Positions 39,935 to 49,967 of a stretch of DNA of 64,000 nucleotides are shown here, piece by piece. The stretch is from Melioribacteraceae bacterium. GTDB taxonomy: Bacteria > Bacteroidota > Ignavibacteria > Ignavibacteriales > Melioribacteraceae. Every line of letters starts with the position of its first letter. Positions within the stretch are counted from its first letter, which is position 1. The notes beneath the pieces were generated by a model. The model searched no databases. It had not been told where the DNA came from and saw only the letters and a program-made list of their open reading frames with translations. The stretch lies in assembly GCA_016927595.1 (NCBI GenBank), contig JAFGMI010000028.1, forward strand, positions 1 to 64,000, given 5' to 3'. Made by a program: the position numbers and the translations under genes.

Positions 39935-42058
39935 TTAAAGCATGCCGAGTCTTTTTCTCAGGAACCATTCAATAGAAAACAGTATAACAATTAAATACAG
40001 TAAGATTTCATTTGACCAAATCTTATTCTCCGATGATGAATGAATTATTTCAGTTTTTCCTCTGTTATATTCATTAATATCCTTTATAAGCTCATTTATA
40101 TTCTCTACCGAGTAATATTTCCCCCCGCTTAAAAGAGATATATCATTAAGAAATTCCTTGTCCATGATTGCTCTTAACTTCTCAGGGTCGGCTTCTTCAA
40201 CTGTAAATCTGCCTGATGTTGAATTTATTACTTTTTCTGCAACTTTTGCTGTTGCTGTATATTTCAGGTCGCCGGTAATTCCTGCTGTAATAGTGCCGGT
40301 ATATAAATTGCCTTGCCTCCGGATTAAAAAAAGTTCCTGTGAGTCTTCGTTTCCTGAAATCGAAACTGATATTTCCGCTTCTGAGACGGGGGACATCTTT
40401 TCATCATAAAGTTCTGCACTGAATTCTATGTTTTCACCGAACGCATAGACCTTTTTATCAGTTTCAACGTTAAAACGCTGCTGATTAGGATTCACGTTCA
40501 GCCACTCAACAATATTCCTGATAAATTGGTCGTATAGACCACTTGTCTCCGGATTAAGTTTCCACCTCCATAAATCGAATCCTAAAACAGCTATCGATCT
40601 GCTCATACCTGAAGAGCTGTTGATTATAAAAGGTGTGCCGGTTGTTATTCCTTTCAGTTTTACACCTGCAATAACTGAAGTCCCGGTCTTTGGTGCAAGA
40701 CCGCTGTTAACCGAATAAACAGGTGATAAATTTGCCCATTTATCAATTTCGATTTTACCATTAAGAGAAAAAAGTGAATTTGTATTATCAAGAATTTCTT
40801 GTTGAGAACGGATGAAGCTGATTCTGGTGGAGTTTATTAAAAAAGGCAACTGCGGTTCATACTTTTTTAATGCCTGAAAATCTGTTTCTGAACCTGTAAT
40901 AATCAAATAAGGTTTCGATCTGCCGGCTATTACGTTAAATATTTTATCGGATAAAGAGCGTCCCGTAATACTTGTAGGGAAATTCAACAGAATAAATATA
41001 TCGGAGCTGTCTATTAATTCGTCATAATTATCGTTTGTCCATTTTGATGATGAAATCATAGCTGTACTATTCAATTCATAATTTTCATCTTTTGAAATAG
41101 CGCTCTTAATGAAACTGAAATCTGAAGAAGGACTTCCGCTTATCAGAAATATTTTAATTTTTGAATCGGCAACATCCCTGTAAACGGAAAGCTTATTGTT
41201 GGAATGCGAAATTTCACTCTGAGCAGGGGAAACAGATACAGTCAATTTTTTTTCACCAGGGGATGTGGGAGTGTAATTGAAAATTATTCTATTGATCCCT
41301 GAATTGTCGAGAGATATATTCTGCGAACCTATAATTTTATTATCTTCTGAAATCGTTATACCTGTTTTACTGCCGCCGAATCCCTTATTCAGAATTACTG
41401 CCTCAACGGAAGTTTGTTTACCGCTGTATAAAATTTTATTTGTGAGTATAGATTTAATTGATATATCATTGTGTTTTGTTGTATCACCGATTCCTATTAC
41501 TCTGTAAGGAATACGCTGTTCTTCAATTTTTCTGATCGGGTTCGCACCGGTAGTTAAAATACCATCTGAGATGAGAATAATATTATTAATGTTTTTATCG
41601 GACGTATCTACAAACCGTGCAATATTTTCAAAGTTGGTAAAGCGGTCATTTAGGTTAAAAGCCTGTAAGTCAAATTTATCGATATCGCCTCCAAACGTAT
41701 AGAAATAACTTTCGTCATCGAGTATTCCGTTAAGCTCATTATAAATTTTCTGCATTTCACTAATTACACCAATGGAATCATACTGTCTCATTGAGGATGA
41801 ATTATCAAAAAAGATAAGATTTACAGGTTTCACCTCAGTTTTAGAGTTAACCAAAAGAACAGGTTCGAGTAATAAAATCAATAATATAATCAGTGCCAGC
41901 GAACGGATGGAAATAAGTGTAATTTTTGTAATTGTGGAAACAGATGGAATCGTGAATTTATAAACGTAGTATGAATACAACGAAATTATTATTGTTAATC
42001 CGATTAGGAGCAATGGATTAACACCTATGGTGAAGTCGAAATGATTTAAATTATTCAT
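39935..42058 (-). CDS. VWA-domain inner-membrane protein (BatA/DUF-type)
   Basis: This 707-residue protein has two N-terminal helices (about 12-34 and 47-70) and a von Willebrand A domain with the MIDAS DxSxS motif (D85, S87, S89). Beta-rich CARDB- and glutamine-amidotransferase-like regions follow, with a C-terminal helix (about 680-700) and a short basic tail. The two helices/VWA/C-terminal helix design recalls BatA-type proteins, but no MoxR ATPase is adjacent, so the system is isolated here. The exact function is unknown. Confidence 0.75.
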   Translation of the reverse strand: MNNLNHFDFTIGVNPLLLIGLTIIISLYSYYVYKFTIPSVSTITKITLISIRSLALIILLILLLEPVLLVNSKTEVKPVNLIFFDNSSSMRQYDSIGVISEMQKIYNELNGILDDESYFYTFGGDIDKFDLQAFNLNDRFTNFENIARFVDTSDKNINNIILISDGILTTGANPIRKIEEQRIPYRVIGIGDTTKHNDISIKSILTNKILYSGKQTSVEAVILNKGFGGSKTGITISEDNKIIGSQNISLDNSGINRIIFNYTPTSPGEKKLTVSVSPAQSEISHSNNKLSVYRDVADSKIKIFLISGSPSSDFSFIKSAISKDENYELNSTAMISSSKWTNDNYDELIDSSDIFILLNFPTSITGRSLSDKIFNVIAGRSKPYLIITGSETDFQALKKYEPQLPFLINSTRISFIRSQQEILDNTNSLFSLNGKIEIDKWANLSPVYSVNSGLAPKTGTSVIAGVKLKGITTGTPFIINSSSGMSRSIAVLGFDLWRWKLNPETSGLYDQFIRNIVEWLNVNPNQQRFNVETDKKVYAFGENIEFSAELYDEKMSPVSEAEISVSISGNEDSQELFLIRRQGNLYTGTITAGITGDLKYTATAKVAEKVINSTSGRFTVEEADPEKLRAIMDKEFLNDISLLSGGKYYSVENINELIKDINEYNRGKTEIIHSSSENKIWSNEILLYLIVILFSIEWFLRKRLGML

Positions 42059-42095
42059 TTAAAGATGTTTCGGGATTTTTTCGTTATAATTTCTT

Positions 42096-42854
42096 TCATC
42101 CGGAAATGTTCCAGTCTTTCATCTTACCAAACATTTCGTAATCGGTCAAATCGAAATGTATTGGTGTTACTGATACGTAATCGTTCTTTAATGCGTAATG
42201 GTCTGTACCGAGTTCAAGGTCATTATCTATTAGACTTCCTGTAAGCCAATAATACTTTTTCCCGTAAGGATCTTTTCGTTCCTCGAATTTATCGTCCCAT
42301 TTACTCAAACCTTGTCTCGTTAACAAGACTCCTTTGATTTTATCCTTGGGTAAATCCGGAATATTCACGTTCAGTAATGTGCCTGCCCGCAGACCGTTTT
42401 CCGCTACTTTTAGTGCGAGGTTCTTTGCGATTTCCGCCGCATAATCGAATTCGGTAACAGTATGACTTGTAACTGAAACGGCAATTGCAGGGACGTCCAT
42501 AATTGCTGCTTCGCGCGCTGCTGAAACTGTTCCTGAATAGATAATATTTATAGCTGCATTTGAACCGTTATTTATTCCCGAAACAACCAGATCCGGGAGT
42601 TCGCCCATAATATTTTTTATACCCATTTTTATGCAATCTGCAGGCGTACCGTCTACTGCATATCCGAAAAATTCACCATTCCGGTAATACTCGGTTACTC
42701 TGACAGGAATTTTCATTGTTATAGCATGACCTACTGCACTCTGTTCAGTTCTTGGAGCAACTACAATAACCTCTCCGATTTCCTTTAATTTTTGAGATAA
42801 CTCGAATATCCCTCTCGAATCTATACCGTCATCGTTACTTACTAAAATTTTCAA
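42096..42854 (-). CDS. surE: 5'/3'-nucleotidase SurE
   Basis: This 252-residue survival protein dephosphorylates nucleoside monophosphates. The N-terminal metal motif SNDDG (D8, D9), then DGTPADCIKMG and SGINNGSNAAINIIYSGTVSAA are all present. TTG 42854 is preferred because the protein then begins MKILVSNDDG as in the family, and the AGGGA inside the upstream ATG-AGGGAATT sequence is well placed as its ribosome site. ATG 42869 would add five residues. Confidence 0.94.
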   Translation of the reverse strand: MKILVSNDDGIDSRGIFELSQKLKEIGEVIVVAPRTEQSAVGHAITMKIPVRVTEYYRNGEFFGYAVDGTPADCIKMGIKNIMGELPDLVVSGINNGSNAAINIIYSGTVSAAREAAIMDVPAIAVSVTSHTVTEFDYAAEIAKNLALKVAENGLRAGTLLNVNIPDLPKDKIKGVLLTRQGLSKWDDKFEERKDPYGKKYYWLTGSLIDNDLELGTDHYALKNDYVSVTPIHFDLTDYEMFGKMKDWNISG

Positions 42855-42987
42855 AATTAATTCCCTCATTTTTTATCTTAAATATAATTATTTATTTAAG
42901 TTTATTCGAAGACTTTGGATAAACATTAAGCTATATCTTTTAAGGAATTGTTTTATGTTTGTATTACAAATTCAAATGGAAAGTATA

Positions 42988-43812
42988 ATGAAGCCGTTTT
43001 GGTTTTTTCTGATTGCCTGCATAATGTCAACCGCGATTGAAGGACGGCAAAATTCCACTGAAATCTACCTTCTCGATGCCTACGTAACTCCAGAAGTTCC
43101 ATATGTACTTAAGATTTCTTTTTTCACAAGTGAACCGGTAAAGTCAAAAATTATGGTTAATAATGAATATGAAATCAGAGTAGAATCGGAATATAAAGAT
43201 AATCATAACCTGGAAACTCAGATCAGGAATTATAAGTTTGATTCCACAGTTGTTCCGTTTTATATAGAAGTTGTTAACAGAGAGGGTATTATCTCAAAGA
43301 GTGAAATTTATGATTTTGAACTTCCTGAAAACAACGAGCTTTTGAAAGGCGAAGGTTCAGGTCTATTTACGATGTGTTGTTTAGGCGGAATTATTTTCGG
43401 TCTGCCTTCCGCTGCATTATTAAAAACTGATAATGATGATTTTTTTAGTCTTACGAAGGAAATACCTCTGATTTCTTTTTACTCGGGTGGATATAATTAT
43501 CCGGCAGGTGTCTTATCTCTGGAATATTCATACATATTTAATTATACAGATAAGCATCATTACAGGCTCGGATACAAACATTTTATTGAGCTTGATTGTA
43601 TAGAATTTATTTCACCAGGTTTAAATGCCTACGCAAATTTCAAAGGGCAAGCCGGAATTAGTCCCGAAATATCAATCGGATGGCTGAAGGTTTACAATGT
43701 TTTTACAATTTATACCCGATACCGTTACACTACAAATCTTAACGATTCCAAGCACAAATTTAACGAATTTTCAGTCGGCTTGTTTTCAAGTTTCTTTACA
43801 TTCAGCCTGTAA
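42988..43812 (+). CDS. Secreted protein of unknown function, possible outer-membrane barrel
   Basis: This 274-residue protein has a signal peptide (MKPFWFFLIACIMSTAIEG), an N-terminal beta-rich domain (about 25-120), a short hydrophobic glycine-rich stretch with CC (about 125-150) and a C-terminal region of amphipathic strands ending in the aromatic FTFSL. No family is recognised. An upstream in-frame ATG at 42955 exists, but 42988 begins directly at the signal peptide. It precedes the TonB receptor by about 100 bases and may be its partner. Confidence 0.6.
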   Translation: MKPFWFFLIACIMSTAIEGRQNSTEIYLLDAYVTPEVPYVLKISFFTSEPVKSKIMVNNEYEIRVESEYKDNHNLETQIRNYKFDSTVVPFYIEVVNREGIISKSEIYDFELPENNELLKGEGSGLFTMCCLGGIIFGLPSAALLKTDNDDFFSLTKEIPLISFYSGGYNYPAGVLSLEYSYIFNYTDKHHYRLGYKHFIELDCIEFISPGLNAYANFKGQAGISPEISIGWLKVYNVFTIYTRYRYTTNLNDSKHKFNEFSVGLFSSFFTFSL

Positions 43813-43918
43813 ACCAATTTTACTTCTGGTTGAATTTTCTGTCCTGTGAAAAAGTTTATTTCGATTTTAAAGAATTATTTGGAATGAAATTCAGGCAAGG
43901 TGTGTTTATTTGATTACT

Positions 43919-46450
43919 ATGAAACTTGAATTCATTAAATATGCATTTTTTGCTTCCTTACTGATGCAATTATCTTTGCTGGCACAGGCAGGCAGTTTAT
44001 TCGGGGTTGTAACTCACGATGGTGAACCGTTACCGGGTGTTAATATCATTATTCTTGAAACACAAACTGGAGCTGCAACTGACATTAACGGCAATTATAT
44101 TATTAAAAATATTCCTGCTGGTAAATTTAATGTAAGATTCAGTGCTTTAGGATATAAAAGCAGAACATTTCCGCTTGAAATAGTTGGCAACAGGTCCTTA
44201 AAGTTACCCGTCGAAATGGAAACTGAAAGCATTGAACTTGAGGAAATAGAGGTAGTTGACGACCGTTCTCAATCCCAGGAAGATACAAGAATAAGTTTAT
44301 TAAGTCTCTCGCCAAGAAATGCCAGAATACTTCCGGGTGCTGTAACGGATGTTTTCAGATCCCTTCAATCACTTCCTGGTGTCCTGGCGCCGAATGATTT
44401 TTCATCGCAGCTAATTATCCGCGGCAGCGGGCCTGATCAAAATCTTATAATAATGGATGATGTCGAAGTATTTAATCCCTATCGCCTCTATGGCGTGATC
44501 AGCATGTTTAATCCGGAAGCAGTTAAGGATATTAACCTCATAACAGGAGGTTTCCCGGCGAGATACGGTGACAGGCTCTCGGCTGTGCTAGATGTGACTA
44601 ACCGGCAGGGTGATATAAGGAGCGATATTAAGGGAAATCTTAATGCCAGTATTGTAAGTGCAAATCTTGTTTTGGAAGGAAAAAATCCCCTGAGTATTCC
44701 TGGCAGCTGGCTGGTAAACACCAGACGTACTTATTACGACCTAATTATCGAACCATTTGTTAAGAATACCGGCTTGGTCGAGAACAACGTTTCATTCCCC
44801 AATTTTTACGATGTTCAAACAAAACTTGCATTTGGTCCATTTAACGGGCATAAGGTTTTTATTAACGGAATATACTCCAGAGATGGTGTAAGGGTAATCA
44901 GCGGAGCGAATAGAGAAACCGCCGATAGCATCGGGGTTGTAGACATTTCTAAAAATGATTTATTCAGCTTTGCATGGCATTTTGCACCCAATAACAAAAT
45001 GTTGAATAAAACAATTTTATCTTGGTACAGAAACAGCGGTGATTCTGAGTTCAACAGTGAACTGCTCGATCCATCTCTGGACAGGAATGATTTTGAAGAT
45101 ATCGCGCCTGATACATTGAAACCATACCTGGTTGGATTCGGGATTGATTCGGATTTTGCGTTCAGGAAGTATTCCATTGACAATCGGTTTACCTGGCTCT
45201 GGGATACCAAAAGTGAACTGGAATTCGGACTCGGTTACGATATTATGCGTACTACAATAAATTTTGATTTTGATATTGATCCGCAATTGAAATCTTTCCT
45301 TTTGTTTAATCCGAATATCAGGGCAACTTTTGAAAATCTCGAGGATAATATAGATTATAATCGCTTCAGAGCATATTTAAGCAATAAATTTCAGTTTGGT
45401 AATTTCTTTGTGCAGCCTGGGGTGCGACTGGATTATTATGAGATTATGGACAAAACATACCTTGCTCCGCGACTGTCAATGTCTTATGCCCTGGACGATT
45501 TAACTACTTTCAGAGGAGTCTGGGGAATTTATTATCAATCGATAGGTTATGAAAAACTCAGGGACCGAAACAGATTTTTTAATTTCGACAGGAGTATTAC
45601 TCATAATCTTGAAGCTGAAAGAGCCACGCACTACGTACTTAGTGTTGAAAGATGGATATCTGGCGAGTGGAAATTAAAGTTCGAATCTTACTATAAAAAA
45701 TTTGATGGTCTTATCGAACCTTTAACACTGCCTGGTACCGGATATTCAGTTAGTCGGATTGATGGCATGAACCCGAATTCCCTTTCCGGATGGTCACAAC
45801 CTTCAAAAATTGTAATCGATTCCGTTACAACGGTTCCCGTGAATAACTCGTACGGCGAAGCTTACGGTCTGGAGCTGCTGCTTGAAAAAAGAAACATTGA
45901 TCCCTCCGGACGAATTGACGGCTGGTTGTCTTATTCATTTGCATATGCGAACAGGTATGTTGACGGTATGAAACTTCCATTCAGGTTTGACCAAAGACAT
46001 ACTGCTAATATTGTGCTCAATTATAAATTTAATTCGTGGCTGGACTTCGGTGCGAGGTTTCAATACGGATCAGGATTTCCGCTTACCGAGGCGGTCGGAA
46101 TCAAACCAAGAATAATTCTTGAAGACCGTAATAATGATGCAATTCCTGAGACAGCAGCTGTCGCAGTAAGGAGTACTACCGAAAAAGTTATATTCGATGT
46201 CGACTACGGAGATAAGAGTAACAGGTTTGGTTCCCGTAAACCTGATTATCACAGACTAGATATCAGAATAAATGCAAAAGCAGATTATTGGGGTCTCGAT
46301 TGGAATTTTTATCTTGATGTAATAAACGTTTATAACCATTCCAATGTAATTAATTACGATTACTTTGTTTCCGATGAGCAAAAGCTCGTTAAAGAAGAAA
46401 CCACTATGTTCCCGATACTTCCTACCTTGGGATTCAATGTACGTTTTTAA
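43919..46450 (+). CDS. TonB-dependent outer-membrane receptor with carboxypeptidase-type N-terminal domain
   Basis: This 843-residue protein has a signal peptide of about 24 residues and a CarboxypepD_reg-like domain (about 26-110, with GVNIIILETQTGAATDINGNY). A plug domain follows with LIIRGSGPDQNLIIMDDVEVFNPY and EAVKDINLITGGFPARYGDR, then a 22-strand-type barrel ending in LGFNVRF. The architecture is the SusC/FecA-like type of Bacteroidota. No SusD-like lipoprotein is adjacent. The substrate is unknown. ATG 43919 was preferred over TTG 43910. TonB and ExbBD from the 20-22 kb operon could energise it. Confidence 0.92.
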   Translation: MKLEFIKYAFFASLLMQLSLLAQAGSLFGVVTHDGEPLPGVNIIILETQTGAATDINGNYIIKNIPAGKFNVRFSALGYKSRTFPLEIVGNRSLKLPVEMETESIELEEIEVVDDRSQSQEDTRISLLSLSPRNARILPGAVTDVFRSLQSLPGVLAPNDFSSQLIIRGSGPDQNLIIMDDVEVFNPYRLYGVISMFNPEAVKDINLITGGFPARYGDRLSAVLDVTNRQGDIRSDIKGNLNASIVSANLVLEGKNPLSIPGSWLVNTRRTYYDLIIEPFVKNTGLVENNVSFPNFYDVQTKLAFGPFNGHKVFINGIYSRDGVRVISGANRETADSIGVVDISKNDLFSFAWHFAPNNKMLNKTILSWYRNSGDSEFNSELLDPSLDRNDFEDIAPDTLKPYLVGFGIDSDFAFRKYSIDNRFTWLWDTKSELEFGLGYDIMRTTINFDFDIDPQLKSFLLFNPNIRATFENLEDNIDYNRFRAYLSNKFQFGNFFVQPGVRLDYYEIMDKTYLAPRLSMSYALDDLTTFRGVWGIYYQSIGYEKLRDRNRFFNFDRSITHNLEAERATHYVLSVERWISGEWKLKFESYYKKFDGLIEPLTLPGTGYSVSRIDGMNPNSLSGWSQPSKIVIDSVTTVPVNNSYGEAYGLELLLEKRNIDPSGRIDGWLSYSFAYANRYVDGMKLPFRFDQRHTANIVLNYKFNSWLDFGARFQYGSGFPLTEAVGIKPRIILEDRNNDAIPETAAVAVRSTTEKVIFDVDYGDKSNRFGSRKPDYHRLDIRINAKADYWGLDWNFYLDVINVYNHSNVINYDYFVSDEQKLVKEETTMFPILPTLGFNVRF

Positions 46451-46624
46451 AATTTAAGATCTCTCAAAAGATCTAAACAAGTTTAATTTTAAAATAATGT
46501 CTGAAATTTATTACACATTTATTAAATAAAATTTAATTAGCTACGATAATAGGATGAATGCTAAAGGAAATTTGTATCCTTTTGGACATTCTGAAAGACA
46601 AATTGTAAGAAAGAAGGATTTAAA

Positions 46625-48397
46625 TTGGTTCAATCTACGGTAAATAATGCTGCTGTTTCATCTGGAAGAGAGTTGTTCCAGCTTCATAAGGTTGTGCAGC
46701 CCCTGGACGCTGAGACATTTAAAGCAATAAAACCTCACATCAAGAACGGTGTATTGTATTTGAGCCGTGAACCTGAATTGATAAATAAAATAAATGTGGT
46801 TGATAAAGGAACCCTACTGCTTCAATATATTAATGCTGAAACTCTGGCAAAGAAAGAACAATCCGAAAGAATGCATATCAAGTCGAATTTAATTCAGCTT
46901 AAGCGTAATCCCAATAAAGCAGAGAACAGGATTATCCAGGATGGTGAAAATTTTTATGCGGATGTCAATGGATTGTTCGTTTATTACGATCTCACTGTTC
47001 GGATGATTGAGATATTCCTCGATGCCGATATAGACCTAAGAATAACGGATGACAATATTAAAGTTATAGCGGATCTTTATCCTGCTATCAAACGAGGGAA
47101 AGATATAGAATTAAACGACATATTACTGAAACTGGCAGATTTAAAGGTCTCCGCAGGCGTTAATGAGAAACGGATTGTTGATATATTAAAAGGATTCAAC
47201 CAGAACAGGAAAATAATCAGGGACCTGGAATTAGCTTCCGGCAGTCTGCCTGTTAATGGCAAGGACGGATGGATAGAATACAAGGTTAGTTTAACTAAAG
47301 ATTTGGCTGTAAAAGTGAACGAAAAGGGCAAACTCGATTTTCACGGGATTACTTCTGTTACTACTGTAGCAAAGGATCAGGAATTGGCAGTTGTCCATCC
47401 ACCTGAGCTAGGTATAGATGGATTCGATGTTCATGGTAAAGTACTTAAATCAAAACCCGGTAATGCCGTTAACATCAGCGTAGGTCCTAATACTTATAAA
47501 GCTCTTGATGGAAATCAGAAAATTTTTGCAAGCATAGACGGTTTCCTTAAAGAATATGGTAACGGATTCGAAGTAAACGAGAGATATATTATTAACGGGG
47601 ATATTGACTACGGAAGCGGTAACATTGTTTGTAAGGGCTCATTAAAAGTAAGGGGTGACGTAAACAGAGATTTTGTTTTAAATTTGAGCAAGGATATTGA
47701 AGTTGACGGCTGTGTATCCGATGCTTTACTGGAAGCAGGAGAAAACGTTGTTATTGGCGGCGGTTTTTCCGGCAATGGGGATGGTGTAATCAAAGCCGGT
47801 GGTAATATCGATGTAAAGTATGTCCGTAATCAAACCATTTACTGCAGAGGCACATTTACGTTTAAAAGGGATTTAATAGATTCAAATCTTTATGTAAAAG
47901 GTAAAGTTGCCGGTAACAGTTCCCAGGCAACAATTATGGGAGGAAGAATCATCGCCGGCGAAGGAGTTGACGTTACGACCATAGGAAATGAATATGCCCT
48001 TCCTACGATTATAGAGGTGGGATACGATTATGAATTTTCGAGCAGGATTGAGGAACTTTACTCCGCAAGCAAAGAATTAACCAAGCAGATTGAGAACATC
48101 GATAAGATAATTGTAAAATATGCTAACTTCAAAAGATGCGGTACTGCTCAGATTGAGGAATTAAAAAAACAAGCCGCTGTTCGTGCCGAATTGAAAGCTG
48201 AGCTGGATGAAATTCATGAAAAGGCGGAAGCCTTGAAACAACAGATAAGCAAACCCAGTAATGCCGTGGTTAAAGTATCCAGAATTGTCTATCCGGGAGT
48301 TCAGATTATTATAAATAACAGAATATTTAAAGTAACCGAACCGCTTAATGCAAAAACATTTATGCTGAATGAAAATGATGAAGTAATCTATTCTTAA
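46625..48397 (+). CDS. FapA/DUF342 family polymer-binding protein
   Basis: This 590-residue cytosolic protein has an N-terminal domain with HPPELGIDGFDVHGK and a right-handed beta-helix (about 330-470) of glycine-rich repeats such as GNIVCKGSLKVRGDV and AGENVVIGGGFSGNGDGVIKAGG. A coiled coil follows (about 475-545). This is the FapA (DUF342) family, named for a flagellar assembly protein but widespread without flagella. The start is TTG 46625 with an AAGAAGGA site. No flagellar genes are in the window. Confidence 0.88.
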   Translation: MVQSTVNNAAVSSGRELFQLHKVVQPLDAETFKAIKPHIKNGVLYLSREPELINKINVVDKGTLLLQYINAETLAKKEQSERMHIKSNLIQLKRNPNKAENRIIQDGENFYADVNGLFVYYDLTVRMIEIFLDADIDLRITDDNIKVIADLYPAIKRGKDIELNDILLKLADLKVSAGVNEKRIVDILKGFNQNRKIIRDLELASGSLPVNGKDGWIEYKVSLTKDLAVKVNEKGKLDFHGITSVTTVAKDQELAVVHPPELGIDGFDVHGKVLKSKPGNAVNISVGPNTYKALDGNQKIFASIDGFLKEYGNGFEVNERYIINGDIDYGSGNIVCKGSLKVRGDVNRDFVLNLSKDIEVDGCVSDALLEAGENVVIGGGFSGNGDGVIKAGGNIDVKYVRNQTIYCRGTFTFKRDLIDSNLYVKGKVAGNSSQATIMGGRIIAGEGVDVTTIGNEYALPTIIEVGYDYEFSSRIEELYSASKELTKQIENIDKIIVKYANFKRCGTAQIEELKKQAAVRAELKAELDEIHEKAEALKQQISKPSNAVVKVSRIVYPGVQIIINNRIFKVTEPLNAKTFMLNENDEVIYS

Positions 48398-48547
48398 AAT
48401 TTTCCTTCCTGATAATTCTTTTATAATAATTACCGAAATTTTTGTCGACAAGATCATTATGTTTGTACCAGCATTATTCAACAAATAAAATTGTTTTTTT
48501 CTATCTTATATAATTACCTTTAATTTTAGACTGGTTTTTTAAAGCAC

Positions 48548-49741
48548 ATGGATCTGTTCGAAAAAGAAGAAACAAAAATTCTGAGTGTTTCTCAGATAAG
48601 CAGCCTTATTAAAAAGATAGTTGAGGAAACTTTCAGCCAGGTTGTTGTCATAGGAGAAATATCCAATTTTAAAGCTCATTATTCAGGTCATTGGTACTTT
48701 ACACTTAAGGATGAGAACGCTCAGATCAGCTGTACGATGTGGAAGGGTATGAATAGTTATGTTTTTTTTACACCGCAGGATGGTATAAAAGTAGTGGTAA
48801 CCGGCAGGATAACAGTCTACCCGCCAAGAGGCAATTATCAGATTGAAGTCCGTTCGATGAAACCTGCGGGAGAAGGAGAATTGCAGGCAGCGTTTGAAAA
48901 ATTAAAACGCAAACTTGACTCAGAAGGTCTTTTTGATACAGATCATAAAAAGAGTATTCCAAAGTTTCCGGAAAAAATCGGTGTAGCAACAGCATCGGAC
49001 GGCGCAGCTTTCAAAGATATGATTAGTGTTGCGCAGAGACGTTTCCCACTGCTCGAGATCATATTAAGACCGTGTAAAGTGCAGGGAGAAGGTGCCTCTG
49101 AGGATTTAGCCAAAGCTGTAGAAGAGCTGAACAAACTTGATATCGATCTGATTATAATTGGTCGGGGCGGTGGTTCACTTGAGGATCTATGGGCATTTAA
49201 TGAAGAAATTGTCGCCAGGGCAATTTATAATTCGAGAGTTCCGGTAATTAGCGGGATCGGACATGAAATTGATTTTACGATATCCGATTTCGTAGCTGAC
49301 CTGCGAGCACCCACTCCAACCGCAGCGATGGAACTGGCAACTCCCAATATTGATGAAATTCAAAGTTTCATTTACGAAATTGATCGGATAATGAATTCGA
49401 GAATGGACGAGATTATCCGGTTGCAATCAGACCAGATTGATTCCATTATGCACTCCTACGGCTTCCGGATTCCCCAAAATCTGATTGCTACAAAAAGACA
49501 ATTTCTCGATAATATTTATTTCAGAATGGACTCAAGTATTAAATCTGTTTTACAACAATGGAAAAATCAGGTTATATTATTATCAAGAATTTTGGAAAGT
49601 TTTGACATTAATAAAACTTTAAAAAGGGGTTTTACGTTAATATCTCAGAACAGCAGGCTTATTAAAAAGTCTGCTGACCTGGACAAAGATAAAAGCTTCA
49701 ACATCAAATTTTATGACAAGATGATTGAGATTAAAAAATGA
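48548..49741 (+). CDS. xseA: Exodeoxyribonuclease VII large subunit
   Basis: This 397-residue protein has an N-terminal OB fold (about 15-105, with GHWYFTLKDENAQISCTMW) and the catalytic domain motifs GRGGGSLEDLWAFNEE and SGIGHEIDFTI. The C-terminal coiled coil is complete. With XseB it degrades single-stranded DNA. The commonly seen TSPTGAA segment reads TASDGAA here. It overlaps xseB by four bases (ATGA). Confidence 0.95.
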   Translation: MDLFEKEETKILSVSQISSLIKKIVEETFSQVVVIGEISNFKAHYSGHWYFTLKDENAQISCTMWKGMNSYVFFTPQDGIKVVVTGRITVYPPRGNYQIEVRSMKPAGEGELQAAFEKLKRKLDSEGLFDTDHKKSIPKFPEKIGVATASDGAAFKDMISVAQRRFPLLEIILRPCKVQGEGASEDLAKAVEELNKLDIDLIIIGRGGGSLEDLWAFNEEIVARAIYNSRVPVISGIGHEIDFTISDFVADLRAPTPTAAMELATPNIDEIQSFIYEIDRIMNSRMDEIIRLQSDQIDSIMHSYGFRIPQNLIATKRQFLDNIYFRMDSSIKSVLQQWKNQVILLSRILESFDINKTLKRGFTLISQNSRLIKKSADLDKDKSFNIKFYDKMIEIKK

Positions 49742-49953
49742 CAAAGAAAAAAGAGAAATTCGAAGATCTATTGAAGAGGTTACAGGAAATATCTGAACTG
49801 CTTGAGGATGAGGAAATTGGTCTTGACGAGTCAATTAAACTTTATGAAGAAGGTATAAAACTGTCACAACTCTGTCATACAAAAATTGAGGAAGCTGAAC
49901 TTAAAATTAAATCACTTAAGGAGGCACTGGCTTCTGATCAGACAGAAGTCTAG
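49738..49953 (+). CDS. xseB: Exodeoxyribonuclease VII small subunit
   Basis: This 71-residue helical protein binds XseA. The family pattern is present: KFEDLLKRLQEISELLEDEEIGLDESIKLYEEG, followed by a second helix. It is translationally coupled to xseA. In many bacteria ispA lies between xseB and dxs; here dxs follows directly after 14 bases. Confidence 0.94.
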   Translation: MTKKKEKFEDLLKRLQEISELLEDEEIGLDESIKLYEEGIKLSQLCHTKIEEAELKIKSLKEALASDQTEV

Positions 49954-49967
49954 AACGGGAAGAATAA

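Noticed and set aside
46457-46474. AGATCT repeated after 6 bases downstream of the TonB receptor, considered as a terminator
   Set aside because: Each AGATCT is self-palindromic, the stem is AT-rich and no T run follows.
46625-48397. FapA-like gene as evidence for flagella
   Set aside because: DUF342 proteins occur widely without flagella, and no flagellar genes are present here.
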